From CAXBPY01 sp003455275 (GTDB taxonomy: Bacteria; Bacteroidota; Bacteroidia; Chitinophagales; UBA10324): DNA of 64,000 bases. Numbering within the stretch: the stretch's first letter is position 1; each line of letters begins with the position of its first letter. This document shows, one piece after another, positions 36,588-46,256 of this stretch. The stretch covers positions 4,989 to 68,988 of the forward strand of contig CAXBPY010000005.1 in assembly GCA_963977675.1 (NCBI GenBank), read 5' to 3'. Both the position numbers and the translations under genes were made by a program. The notes below the pieces were generated by a model that worked only from the letters and a program-made list of their open reading frames with translations, did no database searches and was not told where the DNA came from.

Positions 36588-39500
36588 TTAGTTCTTCACT
36601 TTTCTAACCTTCTTCTCTCTTTGCGAAGTGAACAATTCATGAAGGTTATTAAAATCTTTTTTGAAAGAGAGCGAGACCCCGTATGTATCGCGGTTCCGTT
36701 CTTCAATCACATCATACTGACTTCGGTTAAATGCCTTTGCGGAAAACCTTCCGTCGGGTGTGATTTTATATTCAATTGTAAAATCGGATAAGTATGCATT
36801 GGTAGATTTATCAGATGTTGTGTTATTGAAATCAACATTTCCTCCGGCTTCCAGAATGATTCGGTTATGAAAAATTGCCTTGGTTAAAATGATCTGCATT
36901 TCTTTTCTTCGTTCAATACTGTTTGGATCTGTGTTGTTTCCTGTAAGCCCGGGAATATCACCACTGACATTTAACCCGATTCCTAAAGAATTCTGCGATA
37001 CCCAGTAGCTTAACTGATTTGCAAAAAATTCGCTCACGCTTGTATTGACACCGCTTGAAACAAGGCCGGCACCGCCTGCATTCGGTGGTATGAATCTGTG
37101 AATCATTAATAAACCAAATACTTGTTTGTTCAATTCATTTTCATCGTTTCGGATTTCATTTAGTTTTCGGGAAGCAAATGAATTGATGCCTTCATCATTT
37201 CCTTCTTTGATATCGAAACTGATGTTGGGAGTAAGCAACGAACCTGTCAGGTGCATGTACACATCAATTGGAATTTTCTTTTCAACTTCTCTGCGGTCAG
37301 CATCCGGCAGCGAAGCAACATCTGTAACAAGATCTGTGAGTGAAACCTTGCTTTGAGAATAGATGGCGTTGATATCAACCTGTGCGTCATACGGATCTCC
37401 GTTCCAGGAAATACTTCCGCCGCGTTCAATTGAAAAAGGTTTGTTGATGAAATTCTGGAGCGTAAATAAGTAGTCTCCCTTTTCAATCACATAATTTCCA
37501 AACATATTGAAATCGCCGCCCAGATCAATCTCCAGCCGCATGTCACCGTTTCCGGTTCCTGAAATAATATCTCCGGCTTTCTCATCAAATATGATATTCA
37601 CCTTTGCAAGTTCATTCATGCTCAGGTCGAAGTTCATTTTGATATTCGACATAGTTTTCGGGATATCAGCAGTTGATTTTGTGTCAGTATTATGTTTTAC
37701 AAAATAGACGAATGAGTTTCCTGAAAGTGAAGCATCATCAGAAATTGGAATTGAAATGTCAGTGCCTTCATTTGTTTTCAATCGTGAATTCATAACGAGT
37801 GCATCAACCGGGCCGGTTAAATCAATAGTACCTCCGCCAAATGCTGAACCATAAAACAATGAGTTGTCGAGTGGACTTGTGTTGAGCATATGGAAATTTT
37901 TAGTGCTCATGTGTAAGTCCATTGCAAAATCAGAAAGATGATCATGAGTTATTATGCCTGTTACTATAGCCGGGTTCCTTCCATTTTTTACATCGTCATA
38001 TAAAGTGATTTCGCCAAGATCAATTTTATTATCATCGAGTTTTATAGTTGCACCACTGAAACTATAGGAGGTCTGCAGGTAATCAACTTTTGCTTCAGCA
38101 TTTAAAATTGAAAGGGATCCGGTTACCGATGGCTTGCTCAATGTTCCTTTCAGAAACAATTGTCCGCCAACTCTTCCGCTCACATTTGAGACATAATCGC
38201 TCAGGTATTTACCTAAAATTGGTAACTCAACTTTTATTATTTCCGCCTTCATATCAAGAGAATTAGAAGTTGAATTAGGTAAATAAGATCCGCTTGCTTC
38301 CACATCATACAAGTCATCTTTGACTTTTGCTGAGAGCGTCATCAAATCCTTATTCGTGTTATAATCAATTTTGACGATCACTTTATCAGCACTGTCTCCA
38401 TTGAAAGCAAACTGAGTTGCTGCAATATTTGCCTCGTACCTGGGTGATTGATATAAATTAAAAATGCTTGCAGTCCCGTTTAGTTCACCGCGCACTTCAT
38501 ACTTGCTAAGCCGGAAAAGATTATAAAAATCTTCTATCCGGATTTTGCTCAGCGAAACTTTCACACTTTCTGAATCAGTCGCATTTTCAAAACGGATAGA
38601 TTGAGATTCATGTGCCAGTGATAAGTTATCGAAATGCAAAGATTTTTCTCCAATCAAAATATTATTCCCTGGAGCAAAATTCCATTGCTGATGATTGAGC
38701 TGAATGGCTGAAGGTAAAAACCTGATTCGTATATTATTTCCTTCGCCGTTTGCTGAAGCAAGTAAGTCTATTTTGTAATTTCCATTCTCGTCGTTTGCTT
38801 TCACATTGAACAGCACTTTATTCTCCGCTACTGTGGCCGATACAAATGGATCCACAACTTTGAAACTGTCGTTGATCTGAAAAAAATTAGAAGTGAGTGA
38901 AAGCGATAGCGCCCCGTTATTTGACTCTCCGTTTAGCTGAAGATCATTTGAAAATGTTTCACCATATTTTAAATAAGGAATTTTTCCTTCCAGAAAAATG
39001 TAATTGCTGTCCGATGCATAGTGTCCCATTATCCTGGTGTTGCTCAGCCCTTCAATTCCTTTAAGAAAAAATGAATTAAAGTTCATCATATTCTTTGCTT
39101 CGATGTCATAATCGAAACGCTGAGGCGAAATAGAATCGCCTTGCATAACATTTAATGAAGGCAGGTAGTACTTCACTGTATTAAGCAAAGCGAGAGGCAC
39201 TTCGGGTAAGACAAAATTTCCGTTGAAGTCTGCATTTAAAAAATCAGTCCGGAGTTGAAGAGTTTTTCTATTGGAAGAAATTTCTGTTACATCAAAATTC
39301 AGATGCCTGACCAGGAATGAATCTTCACCATCATCAAACAAAGTATTTTCTGCTGCTATAGTTCCGGTTCCGGTCAGCGGATTATTTCCTTTCAGTTTAA
39401 TATTTAAATCTGATGAGAATGAAAGGTGTCGCGATATGAATCCGAGGCTGTCGAGGTTGGCGCGCTCGACTTTGGCAATAAAATCATATACCGGGATTGA

Positions 39501-41285
39501 GTCTTGTAAATTAATCTCTCCGCTAAAATTGAATTGCAGGTTGTGATCATTCACCCGAAGTTTTCCGTTAAATACTTTTTCTTCAATAGAACCATTTACT
39601 GTGATATCGTGATACGGATAACCAAGAAATTCTATTTTATCAATCTTGGAATTAATATTAGAATTAAGGATAGAAAGTTCAAATCCTTTTCCTTTAATGG
39701 CGGTAGTCAGGCTGACTTTGCCAAGCGAGCTATCCAGGCCAAACAAATGACCCAGTTCAAAATTGGAAGTTTGTAAAGAACCGCTGTATTCAGGAATCCG
39801 GTTTTCATTCAACTTCATATTTAAGTCGGTAGTAGCTACTCCCAAATTTGACACTAGTACCATGTTCGTCACAAAATCATTAAGGAAACCTGACATATTT
39901 CCTTTCAGAGAAATCAAGCCGGCTTTCGATACTTCATTTGGTAATTGAGCATCCGGATAAATTATTCTTAAGTCGTTAGCTGATGTAGTGGCTTCTTCTA
40001 ACTGAACTTCAAAGTACATATCATTAATTGATGGAAGGCCTTGAATAATAATTTTCCCTTTCGCCATAGTTTCAGTTCCCGCTTTCAGAAGCAATTCTTT
40101 TAGTTTCAGATTATCAACTGTACCACTCAATTTTCCATTCAATTCAATGGGGTCGATCATTGCTTTTAATTCAGGAGAGAAACAGGAAAGGTCATTCGGA
40201 CACACATAACTCTTTTTGAAATCTGCCTGCATAAAAACATTAGGAATGAAATCCTGAAAATCCCGGAACGATAAATACTGAAATGAAAAACTGTTTTTGA
40301 CTTCAGATCTCGGAAGTTTTACCAAAAGATTTTCAAGAGAAGATTGAGTTGGAGTAATTCGAGCATTTGCAGAAAGTGAGTTCACAACCAAACCACTTTT
40401 TTCCATGGCCGAAATATTTTTTATAAATGCGGTAATGGTATCAGCAATAAACTTTCCATCACGGATATCCATAGAAATGCCTGTGAAATCCATATGGTGC
40501 TGGTCAAAAATTCCGGAGTCTTGTTTTGTGTTTTCAACTTCGTAACGAAAACGGGCGTCGCTCATTTTCATTTCACTCACCAGCATTTTAAATGACTTGC
40601 GGTTGAGATGAACCAATCCTGTATCTGGTTCTGATATTGAAGAATGAGCTGATGAATCATAGAGCTGAGTGACCACAACATCAGGTTTTTCCAGGTAAAG
40701 TTTTTTCAGATCAAGCAGTGGATCATCGAGGTTGAAGTTTTGAAATGAAGCCTCCATTGCCGGAAGCCGAACTGAAACATCGATTGCCGGCTCATCCCGG
40801 TAAGTGAATGAAATATTTTTCAGCGCAATGATGCCGAGTTTAAGAGTTGGATTTTTCCCTCCCGAAGTTGATGTATCGTTTGAAGCAAATGCATCGGCAA
40901 TGAATTGATAATTGAAATCTGTATCTGTCGCGCTTCGAAACATGCGAACCCTCACATTTTCAAGACTCAGATTTTTCACTTCAAAATCTTGTGAGAACAA
41001 TTGCATTACACCAAATGAGGCCGTGATTTTACCGGCATACAGAAGTGTGTCTTTCTTTTGATCTTCAACATACACACCATTGATTACGGCACTGGTCAGG
41101 AACTCAATGTTTACACTTTCGACTGAAACCTTAGTATGAAGTTTTTCAGATAAATAATCTGAAACTTTGTGAACTAACCATGTTTGCACAGAAGGTTGCC
41201 TGATTAAAAGCCAGACAATAAAAAATAACAGCACAATGGAGATCAGAAACCACATCAATATTTTTCTTACACGCTTCCAGATCAC
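36588..41285 (-). CDS. TamB/AsmA-like translocation and assembly protein
   Basis: 1,565 residues. One N-terminal membrane anchor (about residues 7-28; ILMWFLISIVLLFFIVWLLI) is followed by an AsmA-like start (LHTKVSVESVNIEFLTSAVINGVYVEDQ) and then a very long beta-rich stretch expected to form a hydrophobic groove. The C-terminal DUF490/TamB domain is clear (about 1190-1530; INAIYSQSKVSL, QVFGLLMIHRF, SYWVSQNSLGIGLNVSG). Homologues carry phospholipid across the periplasm or help outer-membrane protein assembly. No TamA is adjacent. The 164-bp gap upstream shows no clear regulatory signal. Confidence 0.88.
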   Translation of the reverse strand: MIWKRVRKILMWFLISIVLLFFIVWLLIRQPSVQTWLVHKVSDYLSEKLHTKVSVESVNIEFLTSAVINGVYVEDQKKDTLLYAGKITASFGVMQLFSQDFEVKNLSLENVRVRMFRSATDTDFNYQFIADAFASNDTSTSGGKNPTLKLGIIALKNISFTYRDEPAIDVSVRLPAMEASFQNFNLDDPLLDLKKLYLEKPDVVVTQLYDSSAHSSISEPDTGLVHLNRKSFKMLVSEMKMSDARFRYEVENTKQDSGIFDQHHMDFTGISMDIRDGKFIADTITAFIKNISAMEKSGLVVNSLSANARITPTQSSLENLLVKLPRSEVKNSFSFQYLSFRDFQDFIPNVFMQADFKKSYVCPNDLSCFSPELKAMIDPIELNGKLSGTVDNLKLKELLLKAGTETMAKGKIIIQGLPSINDMYFEVQLEEATTSANDLRIIYPDAQLPNEVSKAGLISLKGNMSGFLNDFVTNMVLVSNLGVATTDLNMKLNENRIPEYSGSLQTSNFELGHLFGLDSSLGKVSLTTAIKGKGFELSILNSNINSKIDKIEFLGYPYHDITVNGSIEEKVFNGKLRVNDHNLQFNFSGEINLQDSIPVYDFIAKVERANLDSLGFISRHLSFSSDLNIKLKGNNPLTGTGTIAAENTLFDDGEDSFLVRHLNFDVTEISSNRKTLQLRTDFLNADFNGNFVLPEVPLALLNTVKYYLPSLNVMQGDSISPQRFDYDIEAKNMMNFNSFFLKGIEGLSNTRIMGHYASDSNYIFLEGKIPYLKYGETFSNDLQLNGESNNGALSLSLTSNFFQINDSFKVVDPFVSATVAENKVLFNVKANDENGNYKIDLLASANGEGNNIRIRFLPSAIQLNHQQWNFAPGNNILIGEKSLHFDNLSLAHESQSIRFENATDSESVKVSLSKIRIEDFYNLFRLSKYEVRGELNGTASIFNLYQSPRYEANIAATQFAFNGDSADKVIVKIDYNTNKDLMTLSAKVKDDLYDVEASGSYLPNSTSNSLDMKAEIIKVELPILGKYLSDYVSNVSGRVGGQLFLKGTLSKPSVTGSLSILNAEAKVDYLQTSYSFSGATIKLDDNKIDLGEITLYDDVKNGRNPAIVTGIITHDHLSDFAMDLHMSTKNFHMLNTSPLDNSLFYGSAFGGGTIDLTGPVDALVMNSRLKTNEGTDISIPISDDASLSGNSFVYFVKHNTDTKSTADIPKTMSNIKMNFDLSMNELAKVNIIFDEKAGDIISGTGNGDMRLEIDLGGDFNMFGNYVIEKGDYLFTLQNFINKPFSIERGGSISWNGDPYDAQVDINAIYSQSKVSLTDLVTDVASLPDADRREVEKKIPIDVYMHLTGSLLTPNISFDIKEGNDEGINSFASRKLNEIRNDENELNKQVFGLLMIHRFIPPNAGGAGLVSSGVNTSVSEFFANQLSYWVSQNSLGIGLNVSGDIPGLTGNNTDPNSIERRKEMQIILTKAIFHNRIILEAGGNVDFNNTTSDKSTNAYLSDFTIEYKITPDGRFSAKAFNRSQYDVIEERNRDTYGVSLSFKKDFNNLHELFTSQREKKVRKVKN

Positions 41286-41449
41286 TTGTGATAGTTTTTC
41301 TTGTGGTTGGTTGTTTCTTGATTGCTAAATTAAAACTGAATAACCAAAAGGTTTATTGTGTTACATTAAACATGCAACATCATATTATTAGTTGTCCTCT
41401 TCAATCAGTTTTGAAAAAATCTTGAAATCAAACTGACAACAAAATATTA

Positions 41450-42751
41450 CTACGACACCGGAAGTGTAATCATAAATTCGGTGAATTCATTTTCTTTTGA
41501 CCGAACAGTCATTTCGCCGCCTTGCGCATGCACAATATCATAACTTATACTAAGCCCAAGACCGGTTCCTTCGGTGCCCGGTTTAGTAGTGAAGAAAGGC
41601 TGGAATATTTTTCCTTTAATGCTATCCGGTATCCCGGTACCATTGTCTTTTACAGAAATTTTAATGACATTATCTGACACCGATGTTTCAACAGTTACAA
41701 CCGGTTCAAATTCAATTTTATTTTTTAAAGATTGTTCGGCCCGCTGGTTAGCTGCGTAGAAAGCATTGTTCAGCAAATTCAGAAGCACCCGCGATATATC
41801 CTGCTCCACTACATGAATCACCGGAATTCCTTCGGCAAATTTTCTTTCCACCGCGCAGTCAAAATGATTGCTCTTGCCCTTCATTCCCTGGAAAGAAAAA
41901 TTGATTGCTTCACTCACTAGTTTGTTTACATACACCGGAGTTTTCTCAGTGCTGCGTGTGCGTGAATGCATGAGCATTCCTTTTACAATTTCATCTGCCC
42001 GCTTTCCGTGATGATTTATTTTTTCGAGGTTTCCTTTCAGGTCGCTGATCAGCTCCGATTTTTCCTGCTCATTAGAAGTAGATAGGATATCGGAGAGCAG
42101 ATCAAAACTCATTGAGGAAAAATTGATAATAAAGTTCAATGGATTCTGAATCTCGTGAGCAATGCCAGCTGTCAGTTGACCAAGCGAAGCAAGTTTCTGC
42201 TGAAGAATAAGTTGCTCCTGTGTTTTCTGGAGTTGAAGCATTGCATTGGTGAGTTCCTCATTCTTCTGAATCAAAGCGCTGGTCCGTTCTTCCACCAATC
42301 GCTCCAGTTCCTGCTCGCGGCTGCGCAATTGAACGATTATAGTTTCATCGAGGTTACGGAGGCGCTGCACCAGCTTGTGCATCATCTGAAGAATTACTTC
42401 CGGTTTATCATAGAGAAACTCAAAAAGTTTTTCTTTAGTAATCACAAGAGCTGAAACTGAATCAACTGAGGTCACTGACAAGGTTCTGGGTGAAGAATCA
42501 ATCAGGGCAATTTCGCCAAAGAACTCTCCCTTGCTGAGCATAGCAAGTGTATGTTCATGGTGATGAACTTTCACCTTTCCTTTAGTAATAACAAACATTG
42601 CATCACCGAGTGCACCTTCCTGAATTATTTCAGTATTGGGAGCATAATCAATTACAGTAAGTTGGTCAGCAAGTTGCTGCAGGATGTCATCCGAAATATT
42701 TTTAAATATTTCTGTCTGACTCAGTAACCCAATAATTTCATTCTTCATCAA
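41450..42751 (-). CDS. Histidine kinase with N-terminal cyclic-nucleotide-binding-like domain
   Basis: 433 residues with no membrane segment. A cNMP-binding-like domain (about 10-130; GDAMFVITKGKVKVHHH, GEFFGEIALIDSSPRTLSV) leads via a coiled coil (about 140-195) to a HisKA domain with phospho-His in GIAHEIQNP. The ATPase domain has N-box NNAFYAAN, G1 DNGTGIP, F-box FQPFFTT and G2 GTGLGLSIS. It is a soluble kinase, perhaps sensing cAMP or another ligand. No response regulator is adjacent. Its kinase half is strongly similar to that of the next gene upstream (42846-46238), whereas the sensor halves are unrelated. Confidence 0.9.
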   Translation of the reverse strand: MMKNEIIGLLSQTEIFKNISDDILQQLADQLTVIDYAPNTEIIQEGALGDAMFVITKGKVKVHHHEHTLAMLSKGEFFGEIALIDSSPRTLSVTSVDSVSALVITKEKLFEFLYDKPEVILQMMHKLVQRLRNLDETIIVQLRSREQELERLVEERTSALIQKNEELTNAMLQLQKTQEQLILQQKLASLGQLTAGIAHEIQNPLNFIINFSSMSFDLLSDILSTSNEQEKSELISDLKGNLEKINHHGKRADEIVKGMLMHSRTRSTEKTPVYVNKLVSEAINFSFQGMKGKSNHFDCAVERKFAEGIPVIHVVEQDISRVLLNLLNNAFYAANQRAEQSLKNKIEFEPVVTVETSVSDNVIKISVKDNGTGIPDSIKGKIFQPFFTTKPGTEGTGLGLSISYDIVHAQGGEMTVRSKENEFTEFMITLPVS

Positions 42752-42845
42752 GCGGTAAATGTGAGGAATAAAAATAGTAGCTGCAACTGTTTATTCTAAT
42801 CTCATCACAATCGGTATAAAAAAGCCGAAAACAATTTAAAGCGGA

Positions 42846-45800
42846 TTATTTCAGAGGGATGATTACAGTAAACTCAGTGTATTTATCCTTCTCTGATTTT
42901 ACCGAGATATCACCGTTATGCGCCTTGATGATATCATAAGAAACAGAAAGGCCGAGTCCTGTTCCTTCTCCGGTCGGTTTTGTAGTAAAGAATGGATTGA
43001 AAATTTTATCAATAATGTGCGGCGGAATTCCCGAACCATTATCTTTCACTTTGATGGTTGCGGCATTGTCATTATGCGAGATGGAGATTGAAACTTCCGG
43101 AGTGAAATTTTTCTGAAGGTTTACTTTTTCATTCACAGCATAGAATGCATTATTCAGCAGGTTGAGAATTACGCGGGCAATTTCTGCCTGCACCATATTC
43201 ACTGGCGGAATTTGATTGTCAAAATTTTTGTGTACTTCGCAATTAAAGTCCGGGATAGTTGATCTTATTCCCAATAGAGCAAAGTCAACATTTTCTTCGC
43301 ACAGTTTATTCAGATCACCGGGCATTTTATCTCCCTTTCCGGTGCGGCTATGGAGGAGCATGCTCTTGATAATGTTGTCAGCGCGCTTACCATGATGATT
43401 TATTTTATCGAGGTTTTGCTGAAGCTCATGAAGTAATTCTTCTTTTTCTGTTTCATCGCTCGTTTCAATAATCTCTTCAATCATTTCAGAAGAGAGAGAA
43501 GAAAAATTATTCACGAAGTTCAGCGGGTTCTTTATCTCGTGAGCAATTCCGGAAGTGAGCACACCGAGCGAAGCCATTTTTTCTGATTGAATCAATTGCG
43601 CCTGTGTGTTTTCAAGATTGCGGAGTGTTTTTTCCAGCTCCACGCTCTTCTCTTCAGTCTTTTCCTTTTCTTCTTTCAACTGATATGTTCTTTCATCTAC
43701 AAGTTTTTCCATTTTTCTGTTTTGAAGAATCAGCGCTCTTGTTCGCAGCCGAATGAAAAGAAGGATGGAGGTTGCGAACAGCAACGCAACAATTATGTAG
43801 AACCACCAGGTGAGCCAGAAGGGTGGGAGGATAGTGATGTGAATGGATGTTCCTTCTTCGTTCCAGATGCCGTCGTTGTTAGAAGAGCGCACACGAAAAG
43901 TGTATTTACCAGGTGAGAGATTAGTGTAAGCTGCATATCGCCTGTTTCCGGATTCAATCCAATCCTTATCGAATCCTTCGAGTTTGTAACTGTATTTATT
44001 CTTCTCAGGAAAAGTATAGTTGAGGCCCGCAAACTCGAAAGAGAAAAACTTTTGCGAATAGGAGAGTGTAATTAATTTTTTGTGAGTAATGGCAGAGTCA
44101 AGAGGAAATTCTTTATCAAAGACTTTGAACCGCGTAATGATCACCGGCGGCTTGTAGGGATTATTGAGGATCTGGTTTGGGTTGAAAACATTAAAACCAT
44201 TTACTCCGCCGAAATAAATTTCTCCTGACAAAGATTTATCTGCTGCATTTGGATTGTATTTGAATTGCAAACCATCTCGTTCATCAAAAAAACGGACAAA
44301 CGGCCTCAGCATGTTCTCACCGTTTACAGCGAATTCTACAATTCCATTATTTGTGCTTAGCCACAAATGATTTTTTTCATCGGGGATAATTGCCGAAATA
44401 ATATTATTTGGTAATCCTGAAGACTCATCATAATGTGTAAATGCTCCTTTCGTGATATCGGAAAGCGAATTCAATCCTGCTCCGTATGTTCCGATCCATA
44501 ACTGGTGATTAATGTCTTCAGCAATGCAGTACACATAGTTGCTGCTGAGTGATTCACCTTCGAGCGGATTGTTTTTATAAGAAGTGAAAGTTGAATTGTC
44601 GCGATTGAATTTATTTAACCCGCCACCGAAAGTCCCGATCCACAGGTTGTGCTTTGAATCTTCATAGATGCACGATACTGAATTGTTGCTGAGCGAATTT
44701 TCCTTTCCTGTTTTGTAGTGAATGAATTTTCCGCTCGCAGCGTCATATTGATTCAGCCCTCCACCGTAAGTGCCGATCCAGAGTTTTCCGTAACTATCTT
44801 TCAGCAATGCAGTGATGTAATTATTGCTGAGAGAATTTTCATTCGCATCATCATGACGGTAAACAATAAACTTCTTTGTGCTTCGATCATAAGCATTCAA
44901 GCCATCGTAAGTTCCTATCCAAAGAATGTTATTGTCTTCTTCCATACAGAAGACATTGTTGTTACTAATTGAATTTTCATCAGCAGGATTATTTCTGAAA
45001 ACAGAAATTTCTTTTTTGTTTTTCGCATCATACTGGTGCAAGCCATCACCAAGAATTCCAATCCACAACTCTCCTGAATTGGTAGCGTGAATGCTCAGTA
45101 CATTATTGTTCAGAAAACTTTCTTCAGCGCCTTCATTGATTTTATATGTAATGAACTTCACCCTGTTTTTATCGAATGTGTTCAATCCTTTGGAAGTGCC
45201 GATCCACGCGGTTCCTGCATTATCAATATAGACAGACCACACCGTGTTATTGCTTAGCGATGCATCATCTTTTGTATCTGAATGATAAGAAGTGAAAGAA
45301 TTTATATCAGGATAAAAAATATTCAAGCCGCCACCGAGTGTTCCTATCCATAAATTTCCCTTTGCATCTTCACTGATACCGAATACAGAGTTTTGACTGA
45401 GTGCATTTGCATCACCTGAACTTTTGTAATGAACAAAATTTCCTGCATCCATTTTGTTCAAACCTTCATTCAGCGTTCCGATCCACAGCGTTCCCTTTTC
45501 ATCTACATACAGAGCAGTAATATTATTGTCGCTGATGGAACTCTCACTCTCGGTATGCGCGAAGGAAGTGAGATTGCTTTTCTTCAAATCGTAATTGAAC
45601 AATCCTTTGTCACTTGTTCCGATCCATAATGAATTTTTCTTTTTGTCATAAGCAAGAGCAGAAATGTAATCTCCGGTTCCGCTTATGTTTTTTTTTCCGA
45701 AGAGTTTTGAAAACTTTCCGGTCTTCTTATTAAGCATATTCAATCCTCCTCCGCTGGTGCCGATCCAGATGTTGTACTCATCATCTTCTGCGATAGAAGT

Positions 45801-46238
45801 AATAAGGTTGCTGCTGACGGAAGAATTATTCTTCGCTTCATTCTTGTATCGTGTGAAGTGCCCGGTTGCAGGATTGAAAACATTGAGACCATCATCAGTT
45901 CCTATCCAGAGATTGTGCTCTTCATCTTCCATCATGCAGCGGATGATGGTGTTCGAAATTGAAAATGAGTCACCGGGGTTGTATTTGTATTGATAGAAAG
46001 AATATCCGTCGAATGAATTCAGTCCGTCTTCAGTGCCGAACCACATCATGCCCTTATAATCCTGCAGAATGCAGTAAACTTTATTGTTCGATAAGCCAGA
46101 TGAAACGGTGTAATGACGAAAGCCGCCGCTGTTGCTTGCCTGAGCGGAGCACTTCGACAAGTTCAGTGTGACAAGGAGAAAAGTGAATAGTGTGTAGTGA
46201 GCGAATACAATAATGAGCGACAGAAATATTCTTTTCAT
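42846..46238 (-). CDS. Two-component propeller sensor histidine kinase
   Basis: 1,130 residues. The signal peptide includes LLVTLNLSKCSAQA, encoded by a palindromic repeat element. Fourteen two-component propeller repeats follow (LWIGT..GGLN..D form, about 45-700), enough for two seven-bladed propellers, then a Y_Y_Y domain (about 725-790; YSYKLEGFDKDW), one membrane segment (WLTWWFYIIVALLFATSILLF) and a HisKA/HATPase core (GIAHEIKNPLNF, NNAFYAVN, GTGLGLSVS). Unlike hybrid glycan sensors of gut Bacteroides it has no receiver or AraC domain. The ligand is likely external or periplasmic but unknown. The partner regulator is not in the window, unless it is the anchored receiver at 27.4 kb. Confidence 0.9.
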   Translation of the reverse strand: MKRIFLSLIIVFAHYTLFTFLLVTLNLSKCSAQASNSGGFRHYTVSSGLSNNKVYCILQDYKGMMWFGTEDGLNSFDGYSFYQYKYNPGDSFSISNTIIRCMMEDEEHNLWIGTDDGLNVFNPATGHFTRYKNEAKNNSSVSSNLITSIAEDDEYNIWIGTSGGGLNMLNKKTGKFSKLFGKKNISGTGDYISALAYDKKKNSLWIGTSDKGLFNYDLKKSNLTSFAHTESESSISDNNITALYVDEKGTLWIGTLNEGLNKMDAGNFVHYKSSGDANALSQNSVFGISEDAKGNLWIGTLGGGLNIFYPDINSFTSYHSDTKDDASLSNNTVWSVYIDNAGTAWIGTSKGLNTFDKNRVKFITYKINEGAEESFLNNNVLSIHATNSGELWIGILGDGLHQYDAKNKKEISVFRNNPADENSISNNNVFCMEEDNNILWIGTYDGLNAYDRSTKKFIVYRHDDANENSLSNNYITALLKDSYGKLWIGTYGGGLNQYDAASGKFIHYKTGKENSLSNNSVSCIYEDSKHNLWIGTFGGGLNKFNRDNSTFTSYKNNPLEGESLSSNYVYCIAEDINHQLWIGTYGAGLNSLSDITKGAFTHYDESSGLPNNIISAIIPDEKNHLWLSTNNGIVEFAVNGENMLRPFVRFFDERDGLQFKYNPNAADKSLSGEIYFGGVNGFNVFNPNQILNNPYKPPVIITRFKVFDKEFPLDSAITHKKLITLSYSQKFFSFEFAGLNYTFPEKNKYSYKLEGFDKDWIESGNRRYAAYTNLSPGKYTFRVRSSNNDGIWNEEGTSIHITILPPFWLTWWFYIIVALLFATSILLFIRLRTRALILQNRKMEKLVDERTYQLKEEKEKTEEKSVELEKTLRNLENTQAQLIQSEKMASLGVLTSGIAHEIKNPLNFVNNFSSLSSEMIEEIIETSDETEKEELLHELQQNLDKINHHGKRADNIIKSMLLHSRTGKGDKMPGDLNKLCEENVDFALLGIRSTIPDFNCEVHKNFDNQIPPVNMVQAEIARVILNLLNNAFYAVNEKVNLQKNFTPEVSISISHNDNAATIKVKDNGSGIPPHIIDKIFNPFFTTKPTGEGTGLGLSVSYDIIKAHNGDISVKSEKDKYTEFTVIIPLK
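46150..46179 (-). repeat. REP-like palindromic element (CTGARCTTGTCRAAG type), copy 1, inside a signal peptide
   Basis: On the minus strand it begins TCTCCTTGTCAC and continues through CTGAACTTGTCGAAG. It encodes VTLNLSK in the hydrophobic-to-cleavage region of the propeller kinase signal peptide. The first 12 bases and most of the rest match the copy at 58602-58631. Confidence 0.72.
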
Positions 46239-46256
46239 TCACGAGATAATTTATGA

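Noticed and set aside
41290..41335. Loose TTG-rich stretch upstream of the TamB-like gene as another heptamer array
   Set aside because: The units do not keep a clean 7-bp consensus, so I did not count it with the other arrays.
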